A stretch of 64,000 bases of DNA from Parundibacterium terreum (GCF_014636315.1 NZ_BMED01000001.1:997941-1061940); one strand, 5' to 3'. Positions 9,204 through 18,975 are shown, counted from the first letter of the stretch. The notes: generated by a model from the letters alone, not told the origin. Made by a program: numbers and translations.

Positions 9204-10771
9204 GGCTTGGCTCCTGCGTTCGCCGGCTTCACGGTCGGTGTAATGCTGGCGATCTGGAACATACCTCCCTGCACGGGTTGGATATCGAAGATCACGCTGT
9301 CACCCACCTCCACATTGCGCGGCAAGCCATTCGCCGGCAATTTGAAGCCCATCGTCATCGCCCCCCATTGCAGGCTGGGAATGGGACCATGCGAGATGGT
9401 GATATCGCCTTTGCCGATTTTCTCGACTTTGCCTTCGCCATGGTGGGTTTTGGCCGGCGCTTTACCGGATGCTTGATCATTGCCCGGAGTAGCACTCTCT
9501 CCCATACTGCCGCCCATGCGGCTGCTGGTGCCGCGCAAGCTGGCCTCGGAATCGATCAGGAACTGGCCAGACACCACGACCTTCTGGCCGGCTTCCAGGC
9601 CCTTGCGTATTTCAGTCTGGCCATTGGCCTCCGCGCCGGTCTCGACATCCGTGGGCAGCAAACTGCCGCCACCCTGGGCCAGCATCACCACGCTGCGGGT
9701 CCCGGTCTGGATGATGGCTTCGGTCGGCACCAGCAACACAGCCTTGGCGGCTGCCGGATTGAAGCTGACAGTGGCAAACATGCCCGGCAGCAGTCGCCCG
9801 CCTGGATTGGCCAGCTCCATGCGCGCCACCAGCGTACGGGTGGCGGCGCTCACCTGCGGCAGCAGCGCACCGACTTTGCCCTTAAAAATCGTACCGGGCA
9901 GAGAAGGCGTACGGGCCTCGACAACATCGCCGGGGCGCACCTGGGCAGCGGCGCTCTCCGGGACCTCGGCATTGATCCAGACCGTGTCCATTCCATTGAT
10001 ACGAAACAGCGGCGCGCCCATTGCCACGCTCATGCCCTCGCGCGCTGCCAGTTCGGCGATCACGCCATTGGCCGGGGCGCTAATGCTGATGCGCGCATGC
10101 ACCTTGCCGCTGGATGTCACCAGGCGAATCTGCTCATCGCTCATGCCGGCTAGCCGCATGCGCTGGCGCGCGCCGTCCAGCACGGCATCCATGCTGCCAT
10201 CCGTCCTGCCATCCATTGCGCCAGCTTGCATGCGCCGCACAGCCAGGTATTCTTCCTGTGCGGCGATCCAGTCCGGCACGTACAACTCAGCCAGTACCTG
10301 TCCTTTTTTTACCGTATCCAACGGCGCGCGGATATACAGTTTTTCAACAAAACCGTTGCTGCGCGCCTGCACCAGCGCCACATCGCGCTCGTTATAGGCA
10401 ACACTGCCAACCGCCGTCAGCGCCGACGCCAGGCTGCCCTGGACCACTTCAGCAGTGCGTATGCCCAGATTTTGCTGCACACGCGGGCTGATGCTGACCT
10501 TGCCATCATCATCCCCACCATCGGCATACACCGGCACCAGTTGCATATCCATGAAAGGCGATTTGCCCGGCTTGTCGAACTTCTGCGCCGGCACCATGGG
10601 ATCGTGCCAGTACAGCACTTTCTTATCGCCCGCTGCCTGCGCGCCCGCAGCGGAGGGTATTTCAGAAGCCTGGGGCGCTGCCTGCTGCCGGCCCAGTGTA
10701 TAGAAGCCAAAGGCAGTAGCGCCCAGCACGCCTGCAGCCAGCAGCGCCAGGAAGAGTTTGTTCTTGCTCAT
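9200..10771 (-). CDS. cusB: CusB periplasmic adaptor with fused CusF-like metallochaperone domain
   Basis: 523 residues, longer than the roughly 400 of E. coli CusB. After an N-terminal signal-anchor ([18 protein letters not shown]) comes a heavy-metal-binding motif [18 protein letters not shown] with the [10 protein letters not shown] tail, then the membrane-fusion core (barrel-sandwich, alpha-hairpin, beta-barrel). After a Gly/Ser/His-rich linker, the last about 80 residues (starting near [19 protein letters not shown]) are a CusF fold with His, Trp and two Met in ISHG...[10 protein letters not shown], the residues that hold Cu(I) in CusF. So the chaperone that is separate in E. coli is fused here. 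Both ends overlap neighbours by ATGA. Confidence 0.93.
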   Translation of the reverse strand: MSKNKLFLALLAAGVLGATAFGFYTLGRQQAAPQASEIPSAAGAQAAGDKKVLYWHDPMVPAQKFDKPGKSPFMDMQLVPVYADGGDDDGKVSISPRVQQNLGIRTAEVVQGSLASALTAVGSVAYNERDVALVQARSNGFVEKLYIRAPLDTVKKGQVLAELYVPDWIAAQEEYLAVRRMQAGAMDGRTDGSMDAVLDGARQRMRLAGMSDEQIRLVTSSGKVHARISISAPANGVIAELAAREGMSVAMGAPLFRINGMDTVWINAEVPESAAAQVRPGDVVEARTPSLPGTIFKGKVGALLPQVSAATRTLVARMELANPGGRLLPGMFATVSFNPAAAKAVLLVPTEAIIQTGTRSVVMLAQGGGSLLPTDVETGAEANGQTEIRKGLEAGQKVVVSGQFLIDSEASLRGTSSRMGGSMGESATPGNDQASGKAPAKTHHGEGKVEKIGKGDITISHGPIPSLQWGAMTMGFKLPANGLPRNVEVGDSVIFDIQPVQGGMFQIASITPTVKPANAGAKP

Positions 10772-12087
10772 TGCATATCCTTATTCATTTCCATCGCCGG
10801 GCTGCCGGTAACGGCGTCGTCCGGTGTCAGGTAATTAAGTTGCGCCCACAGGCGAGCAGCATCCATTTGCAGTTGCAGCGACTGCAAGCGCACGTCGATC
10901 TCGCTGCGGCGGGCCGCCAGCAGTTCGACCAGTGTGGCCTTGCCGCCCCGGTAGCCGGCCAGCGTGGCCTGGCTGCGGTCCCTGGCCAGCGGCAGCAGCT
11001 CGCGCTCATAACGGGCCTGGCGCTCGCGGGTGTTTTGCCATTCATTGATCATGTTGCGGGTCTCGGCGATATGCTCACGCAGCATCTCCTCGCGCTCTGC
11101 CTTGGCCTGCTCTACCAGGGCCAGCTTGGCCGACAGCTCGCGGTCCTGGCGGTTTTTGCGGTCAAACTGGAATGGAATCGATACGCCGACCGAGATCATG
11201 TTGGAATAAGCAGGCCCACGCTGCTGGTAGGCAAGCTCCACACTCCAATCGGATTTTTTATTAGCTTCTGCCAGCCTGGCATCGGTCTCCACGATGTCTT
11301 GCTGCCGGGCCAGCACGCCTATCTGCGGGTGGTGGGCTAGCTGGGTATCGAGGGCCGCCGGGTCCAGCCGTATCGCCCCGGTAGCCGGGGTGCCTGCCAG
11401 CGGTTGATCGGCAGCATTGCCTATCCAGCGCGCTAGCGTGGTGCGGGCATTGAGCAGGCGACGCTGCATTTCGCTGCCGCGGTCTTCAACGCCGGCCAGT
11501 GCACTGCGGGCGACATACAGATCAGCCTGGCTGCCACGCCCGCCGCGATAAGCGGCTTCGGCGGCCTGTATCTCCAGCCTTGCCTGCGCGGCTTGCTCGT
11601 CCAGCACGGCTAGCATTTGCTCGGTGTAGTAGCGATCCAGCCAGGCCAGCGCAGTGTCCCGCTCTATTGCCGCCATGGTGACGACTTTCTCCGCAGCGGC
11701 CTTATCCGCCTCGCGCTCATAGCGCCGGGTGCGCAACTGGCGCTTATCCGAGCGTGTGATTTCCTGCGACACACCGACTCTGCGCATGGTCATGAAATCA
11801 CTGGTCAGGCTAAGACGGTCCTGGCCGTTGACCGGCAGATTGTCGATGCCGGCTTTGAGAATCGGATCGGGAAGCTGGCCGGCAGCCACCGCCATATCGC
11901 GCAGGGCCGACACAGCATAGTCCTGCGCTACCAGTTGGCGCGAACGTTCCACGGCACGGCGCTGGGCGTCTGCTAGCGTCAGCGCAGAATCAGCAGCAAA
12001 TACGGCCGGAGCATGAGAGGCGCCGGCAACAAGAATAAGCAGGCAGGCCAGAACCGGCCTGCAGCTTGAGTAAAACGGGTGTGACAT
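10768..12087 (-). CDS. cusC: Outer-membrane efflux channel CusC-like (TolC family)
   Basis: 439 residues with a signal peptide (RPVLACLLILVAGASHAPAVFA) and two OEP repeats rich in long amphipathic helices (DAQRRAVERSRQLVAQDYA and the second half ELLPLARDRSQATLAGYRGGKATLVELLAARR), the pattern of TolC-type trimeric channels. It lacks a lipobox cysteine, unlike E. coli CusC. GGAGG lies 4 bases upstream of the ATG, a very strong site. First of the three coupled export genes, so it provides the outer-membrane exit duct for CusBA. The family includes CzcC and CusC; the neighbours decide for copper. Confidence 0.9.
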   Translation of the reverse strand: MSHPFYSSCRPVLACLLILVAGASHAPAVFAADSALTLADAQRRAVERSRQLVAQDYAVSALRDMAVAAGQLPDPILKAGIDNLPVNGQDRLSLTSDFMTMRRVGVSQEITRSDKRQLRTRRYEREADKAAAEKVVTMAAIERDTALAWLDRYYTEQMLAVLDEQAAQARLEIQAAEAAYRGGRGSQADLYVARSALAGVEDRGSEMQRRLLNARTTLARWIGNAADQPLAGTPATGAIRLDPAALDTQLAHHPQIGVLARQQDIVETDARLAEANKKSDWSVELAYQQRGPAYSNMISVGVSIPFQFDRKNRQDRELSAKLALVEQAKAEREEMLREHIAETRNMINEWQNTRERQARYERELLPLARDRSQATLAGYRGGKATLVELLAARRSEIDVRLQSLQLQMDAARLWAQLNYLTPDDAVTGSPAMEMNKDMQ

Positions 12088-12160
12088 AAAACCTCCAGAA
12101 TGCAGCGAATCACATCACGGTAAGAAATGCAGTGATGACGGATAGGGCAATCTGGAAGTG

Positions 12161-12559
12161 TTAAATGCGGAAGCAGCAGTGCTGGATAGACAGCGGCGGA
12201 GCGGTGGCCCGCGCCAGCAGGTCGCCGGCGGGCTCTATGGAAACGGGGTGGCTTTGATCAACGACAGCCTGTACGACCAGGCTCAGTGCGCCGGGAATAA
12301 AGGGCTGGACGGCTGGAAAATCCGGTTTATCCAATGTTTGCTTGCCGTCCTGTGCATAGGCATGGCACAAAGCCGGCTGCTGCATGTCCATGCCATCGCA
12401 TCCGGCCATGCCTTGCATAGCGGGCTGGCTAAACGCGTGCCCACCCGGCCCAATACTAGTGCCCGGACAGACATAGCCCGCCACCGCAAGCTGCATGAAC
12501 AGCATGCTGACCAGCGCGAGGAGCGCGCCCAGATAGCGGGTAGGACGACGTAGGGACAT
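12161..12559 (-). CDS. Small secreted Cys/Met/His protein at the head of the cus operon
   Basis: 132 residues with a signal peptide (YLGALLALVSMLFMQLAVAG) and then a mature part dotted with soft-metal ligands: YVCPG, QGMAGCDGMDMQ, ALCHAY, and QHCC at the end. It reads in the same direction as cusCBA, about 70 bases upstream of cusC, and is the first gene after the CueR-type promoter. Similar small proteins commonly lead copper RND operons in Burkholderiales. A role as periplasmic copper binder or operon-specific sensor is an inference. The frame 12283-12582 on the same strand overlaps it, but has no secretion signal and is taken as a shadow. Confidence 0.75.
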   Translation of the reverse strand: MSLRRPTRYLGALLALVSMLFMQLAVAGYVCPGTSIGPGGHAFSQPAMQGMAGCDGMDMQQPALCHAYAQDGKQTLDKPDFPAVQPFIPGALSLVVQAVVDQSHPVSIEPAGDLLARATAPPLSIQHCCFRI

Positions 12560-12626
12560 AGGGTCTTACAATTTACAAACAATTGGCTAATGATAGGCAG
12601 TGCGGCAGTTTGCTGTCAATCAAAGA

Positions 12627-12655
12627 AAATTCAAATGAAATTCAAATGAAATTCA
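12627..12655. repeat. 11-bp tandem direct repeats in the cus leader
   Basis: AAATTCAAATG occurs twice in direct tandem (12627-12637 and 12638-12648) and begins a third time (AAATTCA, 12649-12655). One-helical-turn direct repeats are the usual layout for OmpR-family regulators, and such a regulator (the CusR-like protein) is encoded nearby. They lie between the CueR-type promoter and the first cus gene. Confidence 0.5.
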
Positions 12656-12701
12656 GCGGCACTGCACTTGGTCGGTTTGAATGTCAAACCCTTACAACGA
12701 C

Positions 12702-12732
12702 ATGATAAACCTTGCCATAAGGGTAAGGTCAA
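12702..12732 (-). promoter_or_regulatory. MerR/CueR-type copper promoter driving the cus operon
   Basis: On the minus strand: -35 TTGACC (12727-12732), exactly 19 bases, then -10 TATCAT (12702-12707). The over-long 19-bp spacer is the hallmark of MerR-family activation. The spacer holds the dyad ACCTTACC-CTTAT-GGCAAGGT (12709-12729), laid out like the E. coli copA promoter bound by CueR. Transcription would start near 12695 and read the small secreted gene and cusCBA. No merR-family gene is in the window, so the activator is encoded elsewhere. Confidence 0.75.
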
Positions 12733-12922
12733 GTCTCTTGTTGGCTCACTACACTCCTGCCGTTATCCCGCAGTGATTGCCCAGCTAACGCGGCGAGCAC
12801 AGCCACTTCAGGGCGGGCCGCGCCCCTTCATCCCGGTCGGGCTTTATGTTATAAACGAGACACTCAAGAGCCTGTAGTGAATTTCCGCCAGACCAAACAT
12901 CCTATCAACCATCCTTTCGACC

Positions 12923-13834
12923 ATGCTATTAAGACACCTGCGCTACTTGCTCGCCGTTGCCGAACACGGTAATTTCACCCGTGCGGCGGATGCCCTGCAT
13001 GTGTCGCAGCCTACGCTGTCGCAGCAGATACGGCAGTTGGAAGAACTGCTGCAAGTGCAGTTGCTGGACAGGTCAGGCCGCATGGTGCGGCTGACCGATG
13101 CCGGCTCCACCTACCTGCACTATGTGCGCAATGCACTGCGCGAACTGGAAGCGGGACGGCGGGCGATACAGGATATCCAGGACCTCAGCCGGGGCGAGCT
13201 GCGCATAGGCCTCACTCCCAACTTCACGCACTACCTGGTGGGGCCGCTGATGGAGCGCTTTAACGAGCACTATCCGCATATCGCAATCCAGTTACTGGAG
13301 ATGACGCAGGACGGCATAGAAGCCGCACTGGCGGAGGACAAGCTGGAGCTGGGCATCGCCTTTGTCGATGCGCAGGGCCATACCCGTTCGGCGGAGATCG
13401 CCAGCCGCCCGCTGTTCACGGAAAAGCTGAGCCTGATCACCGGCACCGCGCACCGGGCCAAACCCAAAAAGCTGAAGCTGAGCATAGATAATCTACAGGG
13501 CGAGGCACTGGCGCTGCTGACCGGCGACTTTGCCACGCGCCAGCACATAGACCGCTTCTTCAAGGTGCAAGGTGTGGCGCCGCCGGTGGCGATGGAGGCC
13601 AATTCCATCAATGCCATCGTGGAGATTGTCCGCCATGGCAAGCTGTTCACGATCTTGCCGGACTATACGGTCAGCATGTATGAGGGCCTGCGCCCGCTGC
13701 AACTGGAACCTGCGCTGCCGCCGCGCACGGTAGCGCTGCTGCGCCGCAAGGGCGCCTATGTCAGCGCAGCGGCACGCGCATTTGAGACCTTGCTGATAGA
13801 GACGGTAAAAGACTATCCGCTGGCAGCGGCCTGA
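12923..13834 (+). CDS. cynR: LysR-family regulator, CynR-like
   Basis: 303 residues. It has an N-terminal winged helix (NFTRAADALHVSQPTLSQQIRQ at about 18-39) and a periplasmic-binding-protein-like effector domain. The sequence follows E. coli CynR closely from memory: LRYLLAVAEHGNFTRAA, GPLMERF, EANSINAIVEIVRHGK, TVALLRRKGAYVSAAA. CynR controls cyanate and CO2-handling genes (cynTS). A CynT-type carbonic anhydrase lies 3.3 kb away on the other strand, but no cyanase (cynS) is seen. The gene sits between the cus operon and cusSR, with its end only 6 bases from the convergent cusS. Effector unproven. Confidence 0.75.
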   Translation: MLLRHLRYLLAVAEHGNFTRAADALHVSQPTLSQQIRQLEELLQVQLLDRSGRMVRLTDAGSTYLHYVRNALRELEAGRRAIQDIQDLSRGELRIGLTPNFTHYLVGPLMERFNEHYPHIAIQLLEMTQDGIEAALAEDKLELGIAFVDAQGHTRSAEIASRPLFTEKLSLITGTAHRAKPKKLKLSIDNLQGEALALLTGDFATRQHIDRFFKVQGVAPPVAMEANSINAIVEIVRHGKLFTILPDYTVSMYEGLRPLQLEPALPPRTVALLRRKGAYVSAAARAFETLLIETVKDYPLAAA

Positions 13835-13840
13835 TCAAGG

Positions 13841-15298
13841 CTAGGCAGCAGGTTTGGCCGGAAAGAACAGGCTGAAGCGTGTGACACCATTGCTGCTGGC
13901 CGCCTCCCACTTACCCTGATGCAGCAGCATGATGCTGCGCACGATGGACAGGCCCAGGCCGCTGGCTTCGTCTGATCCGCGGCGGGATGGATCGGCACGG
14001 TAGAAGCGGTCAAACAGGCGGGACAAATGGTGCGCCTCTATGGTGGGGCCGGCATTTTTCACTACCATCAACGTTCCGGCGGCGCTCTGCTCCACCGCCA
14101 GCGTGATCTCGGTGCCCTCGTCCGCATAGCGCACTGCATTGGACAGCAGATTGGCTACCGCCCGGCGCAACAGGTTGGCATCGGCCCAGACCTTGCCCTC
14201 GCCTTTACACACAATCCAGATCCCACGCTCTTCTGCCAGGCCTTCAAAATACTCGCACTGGCGCTCCAGTTCTTCGGCCACATCCAGCGTGGCGCACTCT
14301 ATCGCATTGTCAGCATGCTCGGCACGGGCCAGGAACAGCATATTGTCGGTCATCTTGGACAGGCGTTGCAGCTCTTCAAAATTGGAACCCAGCAGCTTTT
14401 CGTAATAGGCCACATCGCGCTTCTGGCCCAGCGCTACTTCGGTCTGGCCCAGCAGGTTGCCGATGGGCGTGCGCAGGTCATGCGCCATATCGGCTGATAC
14501 CTGGCTCAGCTGGGCAAAGCTGGTTTCCAGCCTGTCCAGCATGGTGTTGAAGGCATCGATTAGCGGTGCCAGTTCGCGCGGCGTGTTTTTACTCGCAATA
14601 CGGACGGACAGGTTGCGGATGCCGATGGAAGCGGTCTGGTCTGCCAGGCGGCGCAGCGGCAGCAAGCCCCGACGCACGATCCAGTATGCCAGTAAAGCGA
14701 TTAGTATGGCCGCCGCCAGGGATACCGCGATGATCTGGTCACGGTATCCGGCCAGCATACGGGTGCGCTCTGTCAGCAGGCGGCCGGTGATGATCTGCAG
14801 TTCATGCGGCGCATCCTCGGTATGCGCACTGGCAGACAGGGTAATGAAAGGCGTGCCTTTTTCCATCGTATGCTGTACGGCGGCCAGCGACAGTGTCGCA
14901 CCTATCGGCATCGGCCCCATGTCCGGCACGGTGATCTTGCCGGGATTGACTTCCAGCAGCGGCGCCTGGCCGGGGTACTTCAGCACCAGCAGCGCCTCAT
15001 GGTTGCCCAGCATATTGCCGAACAGCTCGGGCTTTTTTTGTATCATGTCCAGCAGGTCTTCATCGCGCAGCAAGGCGCGTATCTGCTCCACACGGTTGAT
15101 CAGTGCCGCATCGTCGCGTAACATTAATTGCTTTTCCAGCGCGCCGTACAGCAGATAACCGGCGCTTGCCAGCACCGCGAAGGCGACCGCGGCAAACAGC
15201 AGCACCAGCCGCCAGATCAGCGAATGGCGGCTCACGCTGCCCGCACGACTCACACCGCGGACAGCGTCCGCTGCGGCGGAACCCGCAAGCTCGCTCAC
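13841..15298 (-). CDS. cusS: Heavy-metal sensor histidine kinase CusS-like
   Basis: 485 residues of the CusS/IrlS/CopS class. Two membrane helices (about 28-50 and 186-208) bracket a periplasmic sensor region. Then follow HAMP, a HisKA box [13 protein letters not shown] with the phospho-His near residue 271, and a HATPase with N box [12 protein letters not shown] box LFDRFYRAD and G box ASGLGLSIV. It would sense periplasmic metal and phosphorylate CusR. It starts with GTG overlapping the cusR stop by GTGA, so it is coupled to it. Compared with E. coli CusS (about 480 residues) the length is normal. Metal identity (Cu/Ag) is inferred from the adjacent efflux operon. Confidence 0.88.
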   Translation of the reverse strand: MSELAGSAAADAVRGVSRAGSVSRHSLIWRLVLLFAAVAFAVLASAGYLLYGALEKQLMLRDDAALINRVEQIRALLRDEDLLDMIQKKPELFGNMLGNHEALLVLKYPGQAPLLEVNPGKITVPDMGPMPIGATLSLAAVQHTMEKGTPFITLSASAHTEDAPHELQIITGRLLTERTRMLAGYRDQIIAVSLAAAILIALLAYWIVRRGLLPLRRLADQTASIGIRNLSVRIASKNTPRELAPLIDAFNTMLDRLETSFAQLSQVSADMAHDLRTPIGNLLGQTEVALGQKRDVAYYEKLLGSNFEELQRLSKMTDNMLFLARAEHADNAIECATLDVAEELERQCEYFEGLAEERGIWIVCKGEGKVWADANLLRRAVANLLSNAVRYADEGTEITLAVEQSAAGTLMVVKNAGPTIEAHHLSRLFDRFYRADPSRRGSDEASGLGLSIVRSIMLLHQGKWEAASSNGVTRFSLFFPAKPAA

Positions 15299-15969
15299 GC
15301 TTCCACCTCGCAGCGGTAGCCCACGCCATGCACGGTGTGGATCAGGCGCACTTCAAACGGCTCGTCTATCTTCTTGCGCAGGCGGCGCACGGCGACATCG
15401 ACCACATTGGTGTCGCTGTCAAAATTCATATCCCACACCCGCGATGCAATCAGTGAGCGTGACAATACCTGGCCCTGGTTCAGCACAAACAACTGCAGCA
15501 AGGCAAATTCCTTGTTGGTCAGCGTGATGCGGTTGCCGGCGCGGCTGACGCGGCGCTTGGGGATATCGACCTGCATGTCGGCGATTTCCAGTACATCTTC
15601 CTGGCGCACCTGGTTGCCGCGCCGCAGCGCTACCTTGATACGCGCCAGCAGCTCGGCAAATGAAAAGGGTTTCACCAGATAATCGTCCGCGCCCAGCTCC
15701 AGGCCTTTCAGCTTGTCTTCCAGCGTGCCGCGCGCAGTGAGGAACAGCACCGGAGTATTGGCGCTCTTATCCAGTTTTTCCATCACCTGCCAGCCATCCA
15801 TGCCGGGCATCATCACATCCAGCACGATCAGGTCGTAGCGAAACTCGCGCGCCATATGCAGGCCGTCGCTACCGTTATTGGCCACGTCCACCACATAACC
15901 GGATTCAGTCAGGCCGTTGCGCAGGTATTCGCCCGCTTTCAGTTCGTCTTCAATGACCAGAATTTTCAC
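15295..15969 (-). CDS. cusR: OmpR-family response regulator CusR/CopR-like
   Basis: 224 residues: receiver domain (acidic pocket IEDE, phospho-acceptor Asp in [10 protein letters not shown] near residue 51, conserved Lys in DDYLVKPF) and a winged-helix DNA-binding domain ending in [13 protein letters not shown], the typical heavy-metal-regulator ending. It starts with GTG at 15969 behind GGAGCAGCAAC. First gene of the cusRS pair. Its likely binding site is the 11-bp direct repeat upstream of the cus operon, an inference from repeat spacing only. Confidence 0.9.
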   Translation of the reverse strand: MKILVIEDELKAGEYLRNGLTESGYVVDVANNGSDGLHMAREFRYDLIVLDVMMPGMDGWQVMEKLDKSANTPVLFLTARGTLEDKLKGLELGADDYLVKPFSFAELLARIKVALRRGNQVRQEDVLEIADMQVDIPKRRVSRAGNRITLTNKEFALLQLFVLNQGQVLSRSLIASRVWDMNFDSDTNVVDVAVRRLRKKIDEPFEVRLIHTVHGVGYRCEVEA

Positions 15970-16070
15970 GTTGCTGCTCCATGCATGAGTATTCCACGGC
16001 AGACAATTGCCGCGCAGTGATGCCCAATTTTACTCCAGCCCGGCAACGCCGGGCCAGGAGGCTGCATCGC

Positions 16071-16925
16071 TTATTTGGCCAGCGACTGCTTGGCTGCATC
16101 TTCTATCATTGCCGCTACTTCCTTGGCGCGGGAGATATAGATGGTGTGTGCGCCTTCCACTTCTACTGTATGGCTGTGGGCACGGGCAGCGTACATGCGT
16201 TCCAGATCGGGGTTGATGGCACGGTCGCTCCTGGCCACCATATACCAGCTAGGCTTCACGCGCCATGCAGGGTTGGTGATCAATGTAGTGTTGACGCGCG
16301 CTGCAGGCGGCATTTGCGAGTGGGCCATGAACTCCGCCTGGTCTGCCGGCAAGTCCGCCGCAAAATCTTCGCGGAAGTGGGCAGGATCGACAAAGACGAA
16401 ACCGTCAGGCGTGACTTGCGTACGGATCTGGCCCGGCAGCTTGGCCTTGTTGGAGGCGGTGGATTCACCTTCATCCGGCATGTGTGCGGCGATATACACC
16501 AGGCCAGCCACGTGCGCATCGGTACCGGCTTGCGTGATCACTGCGCCGCCATAGCTATGGCCAACCAGGATGGCGGGGCCGTTCTGGCGATCCAGCACGC
16601 GCTTGGTAGCAGCCACGTCTTCTTCCAGCGAAGTCAGCGGCTCTTGCACGATGCTGACGTTGTAGCCGTCCTTGGTCAGGATGTCATACACCGGCTTCCA
16701 GGTAGAGCCATCGGCAAACTGGCCGTGCACCAGCACAACGTTCTTGACCGGGTCTTGGGCAGCATCAGTGGTGGCAGCAGATGCGGAGGTCGCCGTAGTG
16801 GCGGCAAATGCCAGCACCAGCGATGCCGTGATCAGGCTCATGGCAGTCATCTTGCCAGCGGCACGGGAAGACAGGGAAGCACGAACAGTGCCGCGGGCAA
16901 CGGACTTGGTAGTAGAAGAGTACAT
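16071..16925 (-). CDS. Secreted alpha/beta hydrolase
   Basis: 284 residues from the ATG at 16925, chosen because AAGGAA lies upstream and the frame before it is unstructured. The N-terminus is a long export signal (MTAMSLITASLVLAFAATTATSA). The fold is clear: oxyanion region VLVHGQFADGSTW, nucleophile elbow GHSYGG (Ser), and a catalytic His near VEGAHTIYISR at the end. This matches the alpha/beta hydrolase-6 group of small esterases, which also contains many proteins of unknown substrate. It lies on the same strand as cusRS but is separated by about 100 bases, so operon membership is uncertain. Confidence 0.82.
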   Translation of the reverse strand: MYSSTTKSVARGTVRASLSSRAAGKMTAMSLITASLVLAFAATTATSASAATTDAAQDPVKNVVLVHGQFADGSTWKPVYDILTKDGYNVSIVQEPLTSLEEDVAATKRVLDRQNGPAILVGHSYGGAVITQAGTDAHVAGLVYIAAHMPDEGESTASNKAKLPGQIRTQVTPDGFVFVDPAHFREDFAADLPADQAEFMAHSQMPPAARVNTTLITNPAWRVKPSWYMVARSDRAINPDLERMYAARAHSHTVEVEGAHTIYISRAKEVAAMIEDAAKQSLAK

Positions 16926-17157
16926 ATCGATTCCTTGGTGAGTGGGATTGCGATGCATTTGCACCGTGAATCCAGTATCCCCCCTGGCCTCAGACAGCAA
17001 TATGACTCAAACATTACAAAAAAATGACAATCCGGGCTGCGTTATAACTTCCTGCAGCAATTCCTGCCGCCCTTCCCTGTCACTTCGACAGGTTAAAAAC
17101 AGGGTAGAACGGACAACAACTTGCCAGCTTTTACAGCTTTTCCCTCTGCAAAGAGCG

Positions 17158-17781
17158 CTAGGCTGCCTGCGCGGACAGGGCAACAAACTCCCCGCTCTTC
17201 TCATCCAGCACGTCCATGGAGCCGCTGGCAATGTCATACACCCAGCCATGCAACCGCAAACCGCGCTGTACCAGCGCCTGCGCCACTGAAGGATGCGTGC
17301 GCAGGTTGGCCAACTGGGCCACTACGTTATCGCGCACCAGCGCATTCAGCTTCGCTTCTTCCGATGCATAACTGCGCGCCGCATTCACTGCACGGGCGGA
17401 TTCAGCATGGCGCAGCCAGCTAGCCACCGCAGGCATATGGTCCACGCATTTGCAAGTGGCGATGGCAGACATCGCGCCGCAATTGGAATGGCCGCAGACC
17501 ACAATATCCGACACCTTCATCTCCATCACCGCAAACTCCACGCTGGCAGATACCCCGCCCGGTTCCGGCCCATATAGCGGCACGATATTGCCGATGTTAC
17601 GGATCACAAACAACTCCCCCGGCTGGCGCTGCGTCAACAGCGCCGGCTCTACCCTGCTATCGGAACAGGTAATGAACAACGTATGCGGATTCTGCGAAGT
17701 CGCCAGGCTTTGGAATAGCTCGGCTTTTTCCGGAAAAGCATCACGCTGGAACTTTAAAATGCCATCAATCAGGTCTTGCAC
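17158..17781 (-). CDS. cynT: Beta-class carbonic anhydrase CynT-like
   Basis: 207 residues; interconverts CO2 and bicarbonate in the cytoplasm. Zinc ligands are Cys39, His98 and Cys101 with the catalytic Asp41-Arg43 pair (TCSDSR and CGHSNCGAM), the same numbering as in E. coli CynT as I recall it. It starts at GTG behind GAGGAG. Together with the CynR-like regulator it suggests a CO2/bicarbonate or cyanate-linked role. The absence of cyanase argues for housekeeping CO2 hydration. Confidence 0.9.
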   Translation of the reverse strand: MQDLIDGILKFQRDAFPEKAELFQSLATSQNPHTLFITCSDSRVEPALLTQRQPGELFVIRNIGNIVPLYGPEPGGVSASVEFAVMEMKVSDIVVCGHSNCGAMSAIATCKCVDHMPAVASWLRHAESARAVNAARSYASEEAKLNALVRDNVVAQLANLRTHPSVAQALVQRGLRLHGWVYDIASGSMDVLDEKSGEFVALSAQAA

Positions 17782-18052
17782 ACTACTCTCCTCGCACGGC
17801 CACTATGGCAAAGGCATCATGATGAGCGAAATCCAGCTATAAGTCCAAGTCGATGTTCTTATACTATCTATTGGTTTTACCTATAGTTTAGTTAGACAGT
17901 CCACGCAGCCAAATTGCTGTTGCAATGACAATATTTCCATGGCAGCATGTGGATGCCCCTGCTTTCACCATCAAGAGCATTCCAGCAATGCTGGAAGCCA
18001 GGCCACAAGCAAGACAATGATCACCCGATTCGCCCTTCATAAAGAGAGTGCA

Positions 18053-18532
18053 ATGAAAAAGCTCTGGCCCTTCTTAGCCGTAATATGCAGCTTGGCCCAT
18101 GCCCCGTTGATCGCGGCAGAAGCAGATCCAACCCCGGCTAACAGCCAGAACCAGGCCACTGCGCCAGCGCCAAAAACCCACGCGTCCAAAGTGGCCGCCT
18201 CCAGCAAAAAGGAAAAAGTGGCGCTGAAAGAAGTGCGCCTTCTTTCTTCGGAACAGGAGGTCGCGGCCGCAACAACAGTGCCTGTATTGAGCGCCTTTAT
18301 CAAATCCGTGGAAGACAAGACCCGCAAGGTGTTTTCTGCCAGCACGCACCCCAGCGAACTTATGCTGCAATTTGAATGCGCCCCCGACTCCCAGGACATG
18401 AAGATCGCCGTACAGGGAGAGCCCGAGAAAAAGCTGGTGCTGAAGCTGCACGACGCCCTATCCCACATGGATAAGCTGCAGGTAACAGGAAAGCCCATTT
18501 CTTTTCAGGTGTACATGACTGTTGCGCCCTAG
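18053..18532 (+). CDS. Secreted hypothetical protein, Ala/Lys-rich
   Basis: 159 residues from the ATG at 18053, chosen for its signal peptide (MKKLWPFLAVICSLAHAPLIAA) and a nearby AGAGAG. An in-frame ATG at 18017 is possible. The mature protein starts with a Pro/Gln/Ala linker and a basic stretch (SKVAASSKKEKVAL), then a globular domain with a single cysteine (FECAPDSQDM) and beta-like strands to the end. No known family recognised. About 270 bases of non-coding sequence precede it, in which I see nothing. Confidence 0.65.
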   Translation: MKKLWPFLAVICSLAHAPLIAAEADPTPANSQNQATAPAPKTHASKVAASSKKEKVALKEVRLLSSEQEVAAATTVPVLSAFIKSVEDKTRKVFSASTHPSELMLQFECAPDSQDMKIAVQGEPEKKLVLKLHDALSHMDKLQVTGKPISFQVYMTVAP

Positions 18533-18593
18533 TGCGGCGTGGCATTGAAAATCTACACCTGACGTTGCCTTAGCATTTTTTTAAAGGCATCAT

Positions 18594-18836
18594 ATGCCGC
18601 ACTTATTCATTTCAGAAAAACCATCAATGACAAAAATTATTTTCATCTCGATTTTATCGGTAGGCTTCCTCATTACGTGCATCACATCCTGGAAGGCCTT
18701 CTCCGCATATCGCAAGCAAAACCAAATCCCGGAATCTGAAAGAAAAACAGTGGTCAAGTGGGATAAGGCTTCAAGATGGGCTATCGCCTTGGCGAGTATT
18801 GCGAACCTCATTTATATTTTCTGGTATAAAAAATAG
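18594..18836 (+). CDS. Small membrane protein, two helices
   Basis: 80 residues from ATG 18594, which has AAAGG six bases upstream. An internal ATG at 18627 would give a cleaner membrane start (MTKIIFISILSVGF). Two hydrophobic helices (about 13-32 and 60-76) flank a basic/acidic loop (YRKQNQIPESERK) and the protein ends in KK. No family recognised. It lies in a run of short orphan genes and its base composition looks more AT-rich than the cus region. Confidence 0.55.
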   Translation: MPHLFISEKPSMTKIIFISILSVGFLITCITSWKAFSAYRKQNQIPESERKTVVKWDKASRWAIALASIANLIYIFWYKK

Positions 18837-18975
18837 GGCCTCGCCAATACAACGCAAAAAAATCAAGATTAGGAGCAGTCGCCGTTCAATGCATACTGAA
18901 ATACTGGCTGCTCAACTTGCTGAAAGAATATCCTCTGGTTTGCGCGCAGCGCTACCTAATTAAAGGAAAAGCTCA

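Noticed and set aside
6690..9476. A 928-codon open frame antisense to cusA and cusB
   Set aside because: Its translation is arginine/histidine/glutamine-rich without domain structure, the usual mirror of high-GC codon use; the minus-strand genes are clear family members.
12668..12877. Possible 69-residue gene upstream of the CynR-like gene
   Set aside because: It covers the CueR-type promoter and has no ribosome site.
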